NCBI GenBank assembly: GCA_951804985.1
Contig: OX638130.1
Span: 38,516,751-38,580,750 of the forward strand
Source of the DNA: Dryomyza anilis
Lineage: Eukaryota > Arthropoda > Insecta > Diptera > Dryomyzidae
DNA: 64,000 bases
Direction of reading: 5' to 3'
Below, in pieces: positions 13,080 to 26,559 of the stretch. A program made the translations under genes and the position numbers. The first letter of the stretch is position 1. Every line of letters starts with the position of its first letter. Below the pieces are notes generated by a model, which had not been told where the DNA came from, searched no databases, and worked only from the letters and a program-made list of their open reading frames with translations.

Positions 13080-13638
13080 CAAAACAGCATTTGAAATCAA
13101 AACGCTCAACCAACAGGTTACGAGTATTTTGGTCATATGTTAAGAAAAACAGATGAAATTTTTGTCAAACGGTTTCTGCTATCACAAATTCTAAAGTTTA
13201 TATTAAGCCTTATGTGAATGTTGAATTGTTTAATGCAAACTATGTTGGTTTCTGGTGCATCCCTTTCATGTTTGAGCGGAACGGCAGCCAAAGAATTCTT
13301 AACTAAAAATATTAAATACAAAAAACTTAATGAATTTGTTCAGACTGCAGGTGGAATAAAATATGAAATAATTGGCAGCATAGTAACAAATATTATATTT
13401 AAAGATAAGCTAAAACAAATTAATCTTTTTATAATTCAAAATCTATATTTAGGAATAGATTTCTTCCATATTTTTGGTTTGTTGGATAACATTATTAGCA
13501 GCGTAGCTTTTGATGATGACAAAATTGTAAAAGCTATTTCATGGTTTCCGCCATTTGATAAAGAACGCCTAGGAAAAACTCATTTAATTAAACATTCAAT
13601 TGAAATATACCCAATTGCTAAACCGATTAAGCAACGTT
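13080..13638 (+). pseudogene. Protease region of element 1 (catalytic Asp missing)
   Basis: The open frame at 13218-13640 contains MLVSGASLSCL (13239-13271). In retroviral-type aspartic proteases this position reads D-S/T-G-A, but here V is followed directly by SGA, so the catalytic aspartate codon is absent, probably by loss of three bases. A flap-like segment and LGIDFFHIFGLLD follow (L-G-x-D-F is the usual C-terminal protease motif). An extra A near 13639 closes the frame just before reverse transcriptase. Confidence 0.7.
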
Positions 13639-13639
13639 A

Positions 13640-14464
13640 ATTTTCAGTATCGACAGGCAGTTGAAAACAAAATACAGAAACACAGAAATAGACCGGATGT
13701 TAGATTTGAATATAATTGAACCAGCCCCACAAAACTGCCCTTGGTCAAGCCCTGTAGCAATTGTCGATAAAGGTGGTAAGCTTCGGTTATGCCTAGATTC
13801 TCGTAAATTGAATAGTGTTACGATAAGAGATGCATTTCCATTACCAAAAATAAACGGAATTTTCAGTCGTTTGCCAAAATCCGAGTACATTTCTTCGCTT
13901 GACTTAAAACATGCTTTCTGGCAAATCGAGTTAAAGGAAAATTCACGAGATAAAACTGCTTTTACGGTGCCAAATCGTCCCCTCTGCCGCTTCAAGGTTA
14001 TGCCATTTGGTTTAACTAACGCACCAATGACTATGAGTCGCCTTATGGATTTAATTATACCTAATGAGCTACAATCAAAAGTATTTTTATATCTTGATGA
14101 TTTACTGCTGGTATCAGATAGCTTCGAAAATCACATAGATTTGTTATTAGATATTGCAAAATTATTAAGAAAATCTGGTTTTACGGTTAATATTTCCAAA
14201 TGCAAGGAGGATTTAATATAGGAGATGGTGTCATGAAAGCAGATCCTGAAAAGGTTTCCGCAATTCGAAATTTAAAACCACCTCGAACGGCTCGAGAGTT
14301 GCGTAGCTTCCTCGGCTTAGCCGGATGGTATCGCCGTTTCATTGATAACTATGCTGCCTTAACCTCCCCATTAACGGATCTTACATCCAAAACTAAACAG
14401 TTTGACTGGTCTACCGAAGCACAGTCTGCATTTGATGTCGTAAAAGAGAAGCTTACCTCAGCCC
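13640..14464 (+). pseudogene. pol: Reverse transcriptase of element 1
   Basis: The open frame 13661-14221 holds the core RT blocks in order: PWSSPVAIV, LRLCLDSRKLN, SSLDLKHAFWQIEL (first catalytic Asp), FKVMPFGLTNAP and YLDDLLLVS (the Y-x-D-D active site, 14090-14115). A deletion at about 14215 removes a few residues of the thumb, and the frame shifts to 14200-14481, which carries the connection motif LRSFLGLAGWYRRFI. A one-base insertion near 14470 ends that frame. The catalytic residues themselves are intact, so the copy died by frameshift and deletion. Confidence 0.9.
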
Positions 14465-15001
14465 GTGTTAATAACACCTGACTTTTCAAAAGATTTTATA
14501 ATTCAATGCGATGCATCAATGTCAGGGGTGGGTGGAGTGTTGGCGCAGGAAGATGTGGAAGGAGTTGAAAGACCTATAGCGTTTTTCTCACACAAATTAA
14601 ATCGAGCACAAAGAAATTACTCAATTACTGAGCTAGAATGTCTCGCTGCATTGTTAAGTATCCAAAGATTCCGAGAATATGTTGAAGGGCACCCATTCAA
14701 AGTGATTACGGATCATGCAAGCCTTCAGTGGCTAATGCGCCAAACTGATTTAAATGGTAGGTTGGTTCGCTGGTCCCTAAAACTGCAAGGCTTCGATTTT
14801 AAAATACACCACCGGAAGGGTAACTTAAATATTGTGCCGGATGTATTGTCAAGATTAGAAACTAATGAAGTTAGTTCGATTGATTGTACACCAGAAGTTT
14901 ATTTACAATCACCTTATTTTTGTTCTTTACAATACTGCAAAATACGCGATGAAATTCTTGATAAACAAAATCAGTTACGTGATATAAATATCAGTGATAA
15001 T
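14465..15001 (+). pseudogene. pol: RNase H domain of element 1
   Basis: The frame contains CDASMSGVGGVLAQ (first acidic residue), SITELECLAAL (Glu), KVITDHASLQWL (Asp) and NIVPDVLSRLE (Asp), the four-acid set of Ty3/gypsy RNase H. IAFFSHKLN lies between the first two. The frame is open for 183 codons and runs into an inserted DINE-like element at 15002. The integrase zinc-binding HHCC region that should follow is absent. Confidence 0.9.
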
Positions 15002-15346
15002 TATACCCTACACTAAGAGTGAAAGGGTATATTCAGTTTGGTACGCCGTTTGTAACACCCAGAAGGAAGCATCTCCGGTATGGAAAAGTATATATATATT
15101 CTTGATCAGCATGACCTCCTGAGTCGATTTAGCGATGTCCGTCTGTCTGTCTGTTGAAATCCCTACTACTTAAGCAATTGAAGAGTTAGATAAATGAAAC
15201 TTATAATTTAGATTACTTATCGGATTACTTAGCGAGATCGGACCATTGTGACCTGTGATCTGACCATTTATATTCAAAAATATCTCATATTAAATTTACA
15301 TCTACAGATCAATTTTACTGTATACGTGCTTAGGTAAACTTTTCAT
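15002..15346 (+). mobile_element. INE-1/DINE-1-like Helentron, copy a (5' part only)
   Basis: It begins TATACCCTACACTAAGAGTG and carries the family landmarks in order: GTTTGTAACACCCAGAAGG, GTATGGAAAAGTATATATA, TTCTTGATCAGCATGACC, TCGATTTAGCGATGTCC and a GTCTGTCTGTCTG microsatellite, ending near GTATACGTGCTTAGGTAAAC. The layout matches INE-1/DINE-1 elements of Drosophila. The 3' hairpin end is missing. It interrupts pol between RNase H and integrase, and part of integrase was lost at the junction. Confidence 0.8.
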
Positions 15347-16093
15347 GGATCGGCTTGGTCCATATCCCAGATCGAAATCTGGAAAAGTTGGGATTCTAAT
15401 CATCTTAGATGACTTATCGAAATTTCTGGGGTTCCAGAAGTCGTAATTAGCAATAACGGCTCGCAATTTAAGTCAGTTTTATTTAATTATTTTTTGACTA
15501 AATATGGTGTATCTCATACATATACTGCAATATACTCGCCACAATCTAACGCCTCCGAAAGGATAACAGGTCCATTATTGCAGGGATACGCTCATATTTA
15601 GACACAGACCAACGACATTATGACCAAAATTTATCGCAAATCGCTTTAAGAAGTGCAAAACATCAGGCTATTGGTTATTCGCCATATTTTGTTTTATTTA
15701 GACAGCAAATGGTAACATATGCTAGCACAAATATTGCGAAAATTGAATTTGATAGAAGAAGGTGAAAGCAATATCGTAGGACAAGATAAAATACAAATTG
15801 TGCGCGAAAAGGTAAAAGAAAATATGATGAAGGCATACGAAACAAATCAAAAAAGATATAACTTGCGCACTGCTCCCATCAATTTATTAGTAGGCCAAGA
15901 AGTATATCGGCGGAATTTCGCACAGAGCAATAAAATGCTTAATTTCAATGCCAAGCTTGCTCCTAAGTTTCTGAAAGCTAGAGTCGTTAAAAAAATCGGG
16001 AATTGCTACTATGAGTTAGAATATCTGCAAGGTCGCAAAATAGGTACTTTTCACGCTAAGTACATACAACGCCAAGCTCCCAATAGATCATAA
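15347..16093 (+). pseudogene. pol: Integrase of element 1 (core and C-terminal part)
   Basis: Following the DINE are MDRLGPYPRS and IILDDLSKF (first catalytic Asp region), then NNGSQFKS where the second catalytic Asp reads Asn, then PQSNASER carrying the catalytic Glu. About 40 residues between the first and second catalytic regions are missing, and stops occur from 15599. The last open frame (15719-16093) carries the C-terminal part with NQKRYNLR, VGQEVY and a chromodomain-free end. The missing HHCC domain and the D-to-N change make it inactive. Confidence 0.8.
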
Positions 16094-16268
16094 ATTTACA
16101 TCCTGTTCCAGTAACTTTTTCACTGACGTAGCAATTTCAAAAGCAACTAGTTTGTGGTTGAAAATGTGGATAAAAAAAATCAATTTTTTCTTATGTCATT
16201 TCTAGAAATACCATAATTTTATTTCATCAAATTGGTTAAATAAGTTTAGTATCGCAAAAATTTTTATC
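16094..16268 (+). other. Region between pol and 3' LTR of element 1
   Basis: AT-rich sequence with no env-like frame. A GGATAAAAAAAATC run near 16168 is the only purine-rich tract, and it is not next to the LTR as a polypurine primer should be. Confidence 0.4.
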
Positions 16269-18121
<1,853 letters not shown>

Positions 18122-18822
18122 TTGATACACAGTTTTGACCCCTTCCAAAGTACACCAATCTTGGCGATGGAACTGGTCAAAAATTCCAGTGATCCCTGTG
18201 AGCCGCTTGCTACGAGTTTTACTCGCGTCATCAAAATTGTAGTCCCTCGTACTACCGGCTTCGACGAGCAACATCATATCCTTGACGATTTCGTTCTGTA
18301 CAAGCAGCCATCTTTCCGAATTGATTCTGTCTTCAAGATCCGATTCCTCACTGATGGCTATTTGTAGATCCGCTGGAGTGTCCTCGAAACTGGTAGATTT
18401 TTTGGTCCATTTCGAGGTTTTATCATTGCGTTTCTCTTCCGATTTTTGCCTCTTGGCAGACAGCCCCGAGGTTCCGGCCTTTGACCCCACTGATATTTTG
18501 CTGTCCAAAACCTCGTCGGATTTGATTTCCGATTTGAAAGCATCCTCCCTTTGACCTGAAACCTTTCCCTTGTTCGCCTTTTTAGGGGCAGGTAGGGCTG
18601 GTTTTTCTAGAGCGCAGGTGTTTAAAGCAGCAGGTATGGGTGCTTTGGAGAGCTCCCAACGTTCGTAGCTTTTCACCACTTTCGTGTGCTTTTTTTTTGA
18701 GTGCCAAGTATCGATCAGTGACCCCTTGTACCTCCGGCGTTGTTGGTCAGTTGTCGGTGTAGGTACAGCGATGACCATCTTGTCGTTATCATCGGAGTCC
18801 GATAGCAACTCTTCTTCCGTGT

Positions 18823-19330
18823 CTAAGCCTGCGATGACTTGTGAGGGAGGGTTTGACTCCTCTTCCTCACTGTAAATCTTCTTAATGTATTTAATCTTAT
18901 TTTTGATTGCCAAGTCGCGATCAGTGACCCCTTGTACCTCCGACGTCGTTTGTCAGTTGCCGGTGTAGGTACAGCGATGACCGTCTTGTCGTTATCATCG
19001 GAGTCCGCTAGCAACTCTAGAACGTAAGGAATTTCACCAAAGTCTTCGCGTTAACATAGTCGGTCATCATGGGTGTATCGCCTCCATGGTTGCCAGGTGG
19101 GGACATACCAGTTTGCTTGACTAGGCCAGGTTTTTCATGCTTCGTACTTGTTTGTTCGTTTGCTAGTATTTTGTCCCATTTAGGTCCCACGAGTTGCGGA
19201 GATGTATAGCGACCGTCATATACCCACCCACCCCTTCTTCAACTCAGAATAAGTTGTAAGGTTTCAATCAATAATTGATCTAACCCCTGCGAACCGGCCG
19301 AACTGGGGTCATGTCAATAGCTTTTGCTTG
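18823..19330 (-). pseudogene. 5' continuation of the ORF1-like LINE sequence with a partial duplication
   Basis: The segment 18905-19020 repeats about 110 bp of 18712-18825 with few changes, both encoding SDSDDNDK(T/M)VIAVPTP and RRRYKGSLI. Further upstream, minus-strand sequence contains YTSPQLVGPKWDKIL and MSPPGNHGGDTP in another frame, suggesting decayed protein-coding sequence. A C+G-richer stretch near 19270-19310 may be the LINE 5' end. No start or motif fixes a function. Confidence 0.4.
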
Positions 19331-19739
19331 GTATCATATGACCGTTCATGGAAATAGATATAGAACGCATTTTTTTTTTTCGATATACCCATTTTTATAA
19401 AAACTTGAATTTTCCATTTCAACTATACAAATGATAACTCTGTATTGACTTCTTTTTGTTTATTAAGTTTAATTTGTTCGAATAAAATCGGGACCCCACA
19501 CATTTTATTCGAGTTATAAATGAATGACTATTCTTTTGATGATAATTGTTTTCCAGAGATAATTTTTTCCAGAGACAATTCTCAAAGATTTTACACGAAT
19601 TATTCACCGGAGAATTATTTTTTGAGGCAATTTTTACGTTTTTATATGAATAGCACATCGAAGGGCTTTCACATTTCCATCTCCGTTAAAATTGAGATAT
19701 ATTTTATCAAAATCCCTAACATCATTATTGTGTTTTAAA
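19331..19739. other. AT-rich non-coding stretch
   Basis: Contains two short direct repeats (TTCCAGAGA(T/C)AATT at 19551 and 19566). Short open frames here carry no recognisable domain. Confidence 0.45.
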
Positions 19740-20030
19740 GATGTATGTTGTACGCTCGGAAGTGCCACGCTCGGAGGTGCCACGCTCGGTTGCCCAATCT
19801 CACCAACAAACAATACCAAAATCAAACACGTGATTCAGCGTGAATCACGCTGAATAACGCGTGATCACTCGTGATTGTGATTAAATCTTAATTTTACTCA
19901 AGTGATTGTGAGTGAGTGTGAGTAGAGCAAAAAAGGCCGTGATTGAGTGTGCGTGATTGGAAAAATTATTTCGTGAGCGTGAGTGAGTGTGAGTCAAAAC
20001 TCACGTGCCCATCTCTAATGTATAGTACCA
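19740..20030. repeat. Low-complexity element with GTGATT / GTGAGTGAG words
   Basis: It opens with three GC-rich units of the type ACGCTCGG(A/T)GGTGCC, passes through a CGTGATTCAGCGTGAATCACGCTG partial palindrome, then many GTGAGTGAGTGTGAG words, and ends CGTGCCCATCTCTAATG. The subterminal ACTCAC/GTGAGT repeats resemble those of the hAT-like element at 22887. I did not find matching termini. Confidence 0.45.
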
Positions 20031-20384
20031 CCCGCACAGAGATCCGCTATATACGTATGGGGCTAGATAAGTTCGGAGGTCGCCAAATATCCGATACTTC
20101 CACTTGCGACAGTGTACATTTTTAAAGCCACGCAGATATCGTTATGTAAGATTAAATACATTAAACTGTTAATAAAAAAATAAATATTATATGTTTGCAT
20201 TGATAAATATTTCTCGACCATGGAACCTGCTTAGGCATTCACGGTGATTGGTCAATGTGGAGGATTCAGATGCCAAAAAGAAGAATGTTTAATAAATTAA
20301 TAATGTTTAACTTTAATACTGCACCGAAGGCTTACATTTTTTACAATTATAATTTTTAAAATATTTGTATTTATATTTTTCAGA
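20031..20384. other. Non-coding stretch
   Basis: AT-rich apart from 20035-20110. No repeat or gene recognised. Confidence 0.4.
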
Positions 20385-20425
20385 TAGTTCTGCTATTAAG
20401 CAACCATGAGTGCAACTCAGAAAAT

Positions 20426-20522
20426 AGTTAAAAATGTTAATAACGGTAAATATTAATATGATAGTTTTTCCAATTGTTATTTTTCAGCAGCTGTCAAAGA
20501 TACCAATGACATCCAGCTGTAA
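20426..20522 (+). other. Possible pair of tiny exons
   Basis: A TTTTTCAG lies before an ATG at 20406, and the frame reads to a GGTAAAT at 20445. After 42 bp another TTTTTCAG leads to a segment in the same phase ending in a stop at 20520. Together they would encode about 24 residues. The intron would be shorter than usual for flies and the peptide has no known motif, so this may be chance. Confidence 0.15.
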
Positions 20523-20539
20523 AAATATTTAGTAAGGAC

Positions 20540-20830
20540 TACGAGAGAAAAGTGGCTGGTGCGTTCGACTACGAGCTGAAAGGTCCGCGGTTCGATCCCC
20601 AGCGATTGCCAACATCTTTTTCATAGAAAACATTTGTCTATACGACGCTAACTCTCGGCAGTAAATGGCTAATCTACGAGAGTAAAACATTGCCTATGAA
20701 AAGCTCCCACCCGCCGTTCGGATTCGGCAATAAAGGTCCCACCAATTTGAGTACAAATATAATGGTGAGAGAGCTCGGCCAAAGTTCTATAGAGGACTGT
20801 ACCGACAAACTATTATTATTATTGTTATTT
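20540..20830 (+). mobile_element. tRNA-derived SINE, diverged copy
   Basis: The head contains GTGCGTTCGACTACGAGC and a near-perfect RNA polymerase III B box, GGTTCGATCCC (20589-20599). The body follows the family order: CTCTCGGCAGTAAATGGC, GAGAGTAAAACATTGCC, CGCCGTTCGGATTCGGCAAT, GGTCCCACCA, GGTGAGAGAGCTCGGCC. The tail is TATTATTATTATTG. The A-box region is diverged. No target duplication could be read. Confidence 0.85.
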
Positions 20831-20934
20831 CATCAGGCATCGTTTCACACTTACCGAACGTGTGGAAATTATTTAAAAAAAATATTATCGAAATTTCGGC
20901 TCAGCTGTAAAAACGCAACGTAAATTTCATCGTG

Positions 20935-21150
20935 AGGTTAGGTTGATCGTCATCATGCCTTCAGTGCACAGGAAAAAAAAGTTTAAGCGTGACTACACTT
21001 ATTTGGACCTTAAGCCAGAAAAGTGCGAACTAAAGAAAACATAGTTGCCGTAGCGGTCCTTATCAATGAAGACCCAGAAATGTCAATTCGGCTCTGATCA
21101 GCTTGCCGGGGCATTGCCAGAGAGTCAACCAGGTTTTTTGTAGATTGAAA
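20935..21150 (+). pseudogene. Possible mariner/Tc1-type transposase N-terminal relic
   Basis: After a frame change near 21040 the sequence reads ENIVAVAVLINEDPEMSIR, which resembles the DNA-binding helix region of some mariner/Tc1-type transposases (E-N-I-x-x-V ... D-P-x-M-S-I-R). Stops at 21041 and 21097 break it. No catalytic domain follows. The similarity is short and judged by eye. Confidence 0.25.
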
Positions 21151-21198
21151 AAATGTTTATTCTTCTTATTAAGTTATTATTCTGTATTGAAATATATT

Positions 21199-22112
21199 TA
21201 TACCCTACACTAAGAGTGAAAGGGTATATTCAGTTTGGTACACCGTTTGTAACACCCAGAAGGAAGCATTTCCGGTATGGAAAAGTATATATATTCTTGA
21301 TCAGCATGATCTCCTGAGTCGTCTAACATCTAACATTTAACATTTGGCTGGGGTTGGTTATCAATTTTTGTCGAATTTGGAAGACCTGTTTTAAATATTT
21401 AGAAATTTTTTTGAAAAAAAAATAAAAAAAAAACTTTTATGAGTCCACCAAATCTATTGTCTTATAAGTCTATGCATTTATCGTAGTTCATTCATTTAAA
21501 TGTTTTGAGTGAACCCCAAAGAAAATATACGGCCGGTTTTCGGTCCGTCTGTCCGTCCCTCTGTCTGTCTGTTGTAATCAAGATTACAGAAAAAGTAAAA
21601 GAGATAGAACAATGAAACTTTAGATTTAGATTACTTATATATCTAAGGTGTCTTAAAATTGGCATGATCGGTCTATTGTGGCCTAAGAACCGACCACTTA
21701 TGATCAAATACCTCATATAAAATGAATATCTACAGATCAATATTACTGTATACGTGCTTAGGTAAACTTTTTTTGGTAAAATATATATTGACTCATGCTC
21801 AAATACTTGAAAAAAATATTTTCCGGCGAAACGACTTGTGGTTACAAAAAACAAAATCGAAAATCGGTACACCTACCCATTTTTAAATAAGGGTATCAAA
21901 TGAATGGACATTCTTCAGCGATTGGAAGTTTGTAGTTATTTTCAGGATTCGTATACCCTTGTGACCTATATACCACTTTGAATGGTAACCACACATATGT
22001 GTAGGGTATTTATAGTCGGCTTAGACCGACTATAATTTTGAAACTCCTAACTATCATAATAACACCTACTTTAAAATTTGCCATGTGATCTAACCTTCCC
22101 AACTGGTTTTTG
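21199..22112 (+). mobile_element. INE-1/DINE-1-like Helentron, copy b (near full length)
   Basis: It begins TATACCCTACACTAAGAGTG, carries a CTGT-type microsatellite near 21541-21570 (GTCCGTCTGTCCGTCCCTCT), and near its 3' end has the hairpin TATAGTCGGC...GACCGACTATAATTTTG (22011-22040). About 70 further bp (CTAACTATCATAATAAC to CCCAACTGGTTT) are shared with copies c and d and mark the 3' end. A 5' block of copy a (GTCGATTTAGCGATGTCC) is replaced here by other sequence. These elements move without a transposase of their own. Confidence 0.85.
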
Positions 22113-22878
22113 ATTAAACTTTAATTTATGATTTAAAATGTAAAAAAAAAATTTATAAAACCTGAGTTAGAAGAAATAAATGAAAACGCATTTAACCACA
22201 ATATTTTTATTAGGGACATGCATTTGTTTAATCTATTATTTCGCTAATATTTAAGTTTCTTGAGCTAATGAATCTAATCATAAAAAAATGAATTAATTAA
22301 TTGTACGAACACGCATGCCGGACCCAATCGTAGCAGCGATACTCGCTGCGCAGAGTTTTGACGTATTATTTGCAAGATCGGCTCTCGTTACGTTGACTTA
22401 ACGATCGTACTTACCCGTCTCCATGACAATTAAGTTGATTAAAACAAATAACATAAAACCCGCACCGAAAAAATTACTGTAGTAAATTATACTACATTTA
22501 TGTTTTCGTTTTAAAAAAATGCAGTTCTACACATGCAGTTCTACTACATTTTGATCGTTTTTTAATACATTTGTTTTAATTTGTCTGGGTTTTAGTACAC
22601 AATGTATTAGAAATTCGTTTTTTACATATTGCAGAATATGTAGTATGTATTTGTTTTCTGTAGTTTTCATTTTTGAAATACGTGTACTACATAATACATA
22701 AAATGTATTATGCAATTATTTTGTGTATTATAGTTTAAAAATTAAATTATAAATTATTTACATATTATTATAAATTCTTCTATAACATATATTCTATAAA
22801 TTTACTATAAATTCCCCTGTATACAAAAATATGTATCACTTAAAATCACTTAAAAATTTGATAAAAACTGAATTGATT
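22113..22878. other. AT-rich stretch, no gene seen
   Basis: Contains a GC-richer island at 22311-22410 (GATCGTACTTACCC and flanks) and several TACTACA(T) words around 22490-22700. No coding motif. Confidence 0.4.
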
Positions 22879-22886
22879 ATATAAAA

Positions 22887-25274
22887 CAGAGTTCGGAAAT
22901 CCTCACTCACGCTCACTCAAACTCATGAGTTTTGCAAAATATTTTTTTCTCGTTGCTACTCACCTCATGAGTGAGTAGCCAGAAAATATACGGCAAACTC
23001 ACAACTCATAAGAGAGTCGCGTTTTGTGAGTAGAGATTTTGCTACTCACAAGAGAGTTTTGCGTTTCACCTCTCCATCCGCATTACGCAAGAGAGAGTGC
23101 AACAAGCAAACTCTCACTTTTCGTCAATTCATATTTGTTCAAGGACAAAGAGAATGCGTTGATCTACTCACTGTACAGGCTTGCAAAGTGTAACATAATT
23201 GTTGCCATTTCTGTTGGAATCTTCCCATCTGTGGTATTTTTGAAATGTTATGTAAAATTATATAATTGATATTGTTTTTTTGCTATAACTTTTTATATAT
23301 ACAATATAAAATATTTATGTAAAGGCATTAAATGTTTGTTTTTAAAGTGCCTATCGATTGCATAAACCTTAAATAAAAATTCCAAATATGCCAACAAATG
23401 TTCAAGCATATTATGGGAAATGACCTGCAACATTTAAAATGTGGGTTATAAAATTTTCTATGCATCATTTTATGAGATATCAACCAATAACATTTTTACC
23501 GGCTTTCAATAAGATGGTCAAAAAATGTGGAAAAAATGATTTGCAAATATCTCGCGTTTTAAATTACTAAGTATTATAACAAATAAAAGCGAATTAAAAA
23601 TCCAAACATTTTTTCCCTGCTATAATCATATATAACAAATACCAAATCATTTTTATTATTCTTTGCTGGATATCATGATTAATTTTTGCTAAATTTTTAC
23701 GTATAGTACATGATTTTTAAAACAGCGACGTCATTATGAATGTATAATATACATATACGTATACATAATCTACAATAAAGGCACATTGAAGTTTTCGTGG
23801 CACCCTGTATATATCGCATGACAACAGCTAGACGCAACACAGCAGCAAAACACTGCTAGCAACATATACGTATACATAATCTACAATAAAGGCACATTGA
23901 AGTTTTCGTGGCATCCTGTATATATCGCATGACAACAGCTAGACGCAACACAGCAGCAAAACACTGCTAGCAACATATACGTATACATAATCTACAATAA
24001 AGGCACATTGAAGTTTTCGTGGCACCCTGTATTTATCGCATGACAACAGCTAGACGCAACACACCAGCAAAACACTGCTAGCAACACAGTACAGCTTGTA
24101 CAAAAATAAGTTCTCGAATAAAAAGATCACAAGCTTGGATGATGTCTTGTTATATTCGCATATGATTGTTGTTTGTATATGCAGCGATCAGGTGTTGACA
24201 ATCTGTATTGATATATTTCTAAAAAAGGCTAAAAAAATGCAAATATAAATATTTTTTATTATTTTAACATTTATATCAAATTTTCTTCTTTTTTTTTATT
24301 CATTATTTGGAATGATTATAAAGTTATTGAAATACATTTAAAAAATATGTAAAAAAAATCCAGTATTGAGATTGCACAATGCAACATTTATATTTTGATT
24401 TCACGTTAATTGGAAAAACGTTGCGAATTTGTTTAATGTTTGTTGGCTGAGCTGTGCGTAGGTTTTGCTTTTCAGCATTAGTGAATTTATAAAAGAGAGT
24501 TTAGAAATTAATAAACAGATGGGGAAACAAAGAAATATTCTTAAATATTTACAGCTAAAAAATTACGTTTTGAAGTTTAAAACTAATTTTAAACATATTT
24601 AAATACAAAATATATTTTTTTCCGAACGCACACGTGATAATGGTGCACATAAATGCTGGACTCCACAATTCAAGTCATCATGATGTTTGCGTTAAATAAA
24701 AAAAAAAACGTATTTTTTTTTTGTGACTGTTAATTCATAGACGGAAGACGGATCATTTGGGATTGATTTTAAATAACTTTTTCCATTGTGCTATTTCATT
24801 CATAAAATCAGACCTGTCCATGTTTTGTTATCGATAACACTCGATGACATTCAATCACATTTTAACTCAAATAATTATAAACAGCAATTTCGAAACTGTT
24901 GAGATCGCTAAATGCAGCCAATGTAAATCGGGCATTATTTATAAAATAAAACATTTTAAGTTTCTACGCAACTCGTCTGGCAACACCGTTTACTCGTTGC
25001 ATACATACAAAAAATGAGCACCATGCTTATACAATTTGGCCTTGTACTTTTATGAGTATGAGAAAAAGATAAATGAGTTGAAGACAGCACTCATGAGTAG
25101 TAAAATTTTTACTCTCCGATGATTATCCATTTATGAGTAGAGAGTAAGTCGGATTTTTTTCTCTTACTCACTCATGTCGTGTGTTGTAAAATTAAATGTG
25201 TGCTTTCTCACTTATGCGGATTATGCTTGAGTGAGTCATTATGTGTATTCATTTATGTAACTTTCCGAACTCTG
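22887..25274. mobile_element. Non-autonomous hAT-like DNA transposon, 2.4 kb
   Basis: The left end CAGAGTTCGGAAA and the right end TTTCCGAACTCTG are perfect 13-bp inverted repeats of hAT type (CAGAG...). They are flanked by the 8-bp duplication ATATAAAA at 22879-22886 and 25275-25282, the duplication length of hAT transposition. Both ends carry subterminal ACTCACTCA / TGAGTGAG words. The interior has no transposase frame. It holds three 111-bp tandem repeats at 23751-24083. Confidence 0.9.
23751..24083. repeat. 111-bp tandem repeat, three copies
   Basis: Three units of 111 bp begin ACATATACGTATACATAATC at 23751, 23862 and 23973 and end in ACACTGCTAGCA. They differ at only a few positions, so the array is recent or homogenised. 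The second half of the unit (TCGCATGACAACAGCTAGAC) resembles the short tandem repeat at 530-625. Confidence 0.95.
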
Positions 25275-25282
25275 ATATAAAA

Positions 25283-25877
25283 TCTTAAAATTAACAGCCC
25301 TATTAAAATGGCTCAAAATATTAAAACATAATTTAATTTCAAAAACAGATAAGTTTTGTTTATATTTTTAAAACCAAATGTTTAGAGTTACCAACAATAA
25401 AAAAAGTATGTCCAATTTAAAATAATATTCGAATGTATATGGAAGACAAAAAGCCACCAATTTGTTAGAGCTATACACCGAAAAAATTACGGTAGCAAAT
25501 TATATACAAGGTCGTCCCTCATTCAGGTATAAACGAATTATTTGCTTTCATATTGCAGAAAGTGGTTTTTGTTGTTTTTTTGCTGATAAATAAAAAAAAA
25601 CTGTCCGTACGTTAGCATTGAGAAGGAAATTATTCTTGTGTTCGGTCTCTCATTTTTCGATCGCCTCCTGTATTCTGTTCAGGCAGTAACAGTTGATATG
25701 ACATCTTAATGCTTTAAACACATTCGAAGCAACAACGACATTGCTACACTTGTCAAAATTAAAAAAACATGAAGTTATATGGATACGAATATTTTGGCTA
25801 CGGCACGACTACATGACGACTTGGCGACAATTGTCGCTGTCGCCAATACAGATTAAATTCTAATTTGACAGGCGACA

Positions 25878-25882
<5 letters not shown>
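25283..25882. other. Non-coding stretch between hAT-like element and TA tract
   Basis: AT-rich with no recognisable gene. GGCGACAA / TTGTCGC words near 25830-25880 recur in inverted form at 26051-26110 across the TA tract (CTTGGCGACAATTGTCGCTG and GATTGTCGTTGTCGCG), hinting at a small element with a TA core. Confidence 0.35.

Positions 25883-25947
<65 letters not shown>
25883..25947. repeat. (TA)n microsatellite
   Basis: About 32 uninterrupted TA dinucleotides, between GACAACCGA and TGTTATTTATGC. Confidence 0.97.
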
Positions 25948-25950
<3 letters not shown>

Positions 25951-26559
25951 ATTTATGCTGATAAATAATTAAAATGAATAAATTTCAGAATGAATATATA
26001 TAATCAATTGTGTTTAATCGACATAACATTTAAAATGAAGTGAGAAAAGGATTGTCGTTGTCGCGTTAAATGTAATCAAGTAGCTCACAAGACGACTTCA
26101 TTTGTCGAGAAGAACTAGTATGTGTAGATTTTTTTTGGAAGGATATTTAGGATTATTTCCAATGAAGCTGTCGCTGTAGTTTTTATAGCTCCCGTAATGC
26201 TGACAAGTGCTATCCTGTGGATTTTCGCTAGTTCTCGTTGATGGCACATTTTATTTAGTGCTCCCCACCATACTATGCTACTATAGTTAAGAATTGGTCA
26301 TATGATAGCTGTGTACATTGAATTAGCTTTAATTGTACACCCCAGGTTGTGCCAATTATTTTTTGGCAAGAGTAGAATGCAGCATATGCTTTTTTCACCC
26401 TCTCTTTTATATTTAACTTCCAGTTAAGTTTATTGTCGATAACCACTCCTAGAAATTTAGCGCTATTCGATAAGCTTAAACTTGTACCATCAATTGCTGG
26501 TAGCGTAAAGTGTGGAATAATCCTTCTGTTTGTAAACAGGACTAATTCCGTTTGCTTGG

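Noticed and set aside
16094..16268. Envelope gene after pol in element 1
   Set aside because: Only 175 bp of AT-rich sequence separates integrase from the LTR; no env-like frame. Element 2 likewise has none.
23751..24083. CRISPR-like array
   Set aside because: The 111-bp units are adjacent with no unique spacers; the genome is eukaryotic.
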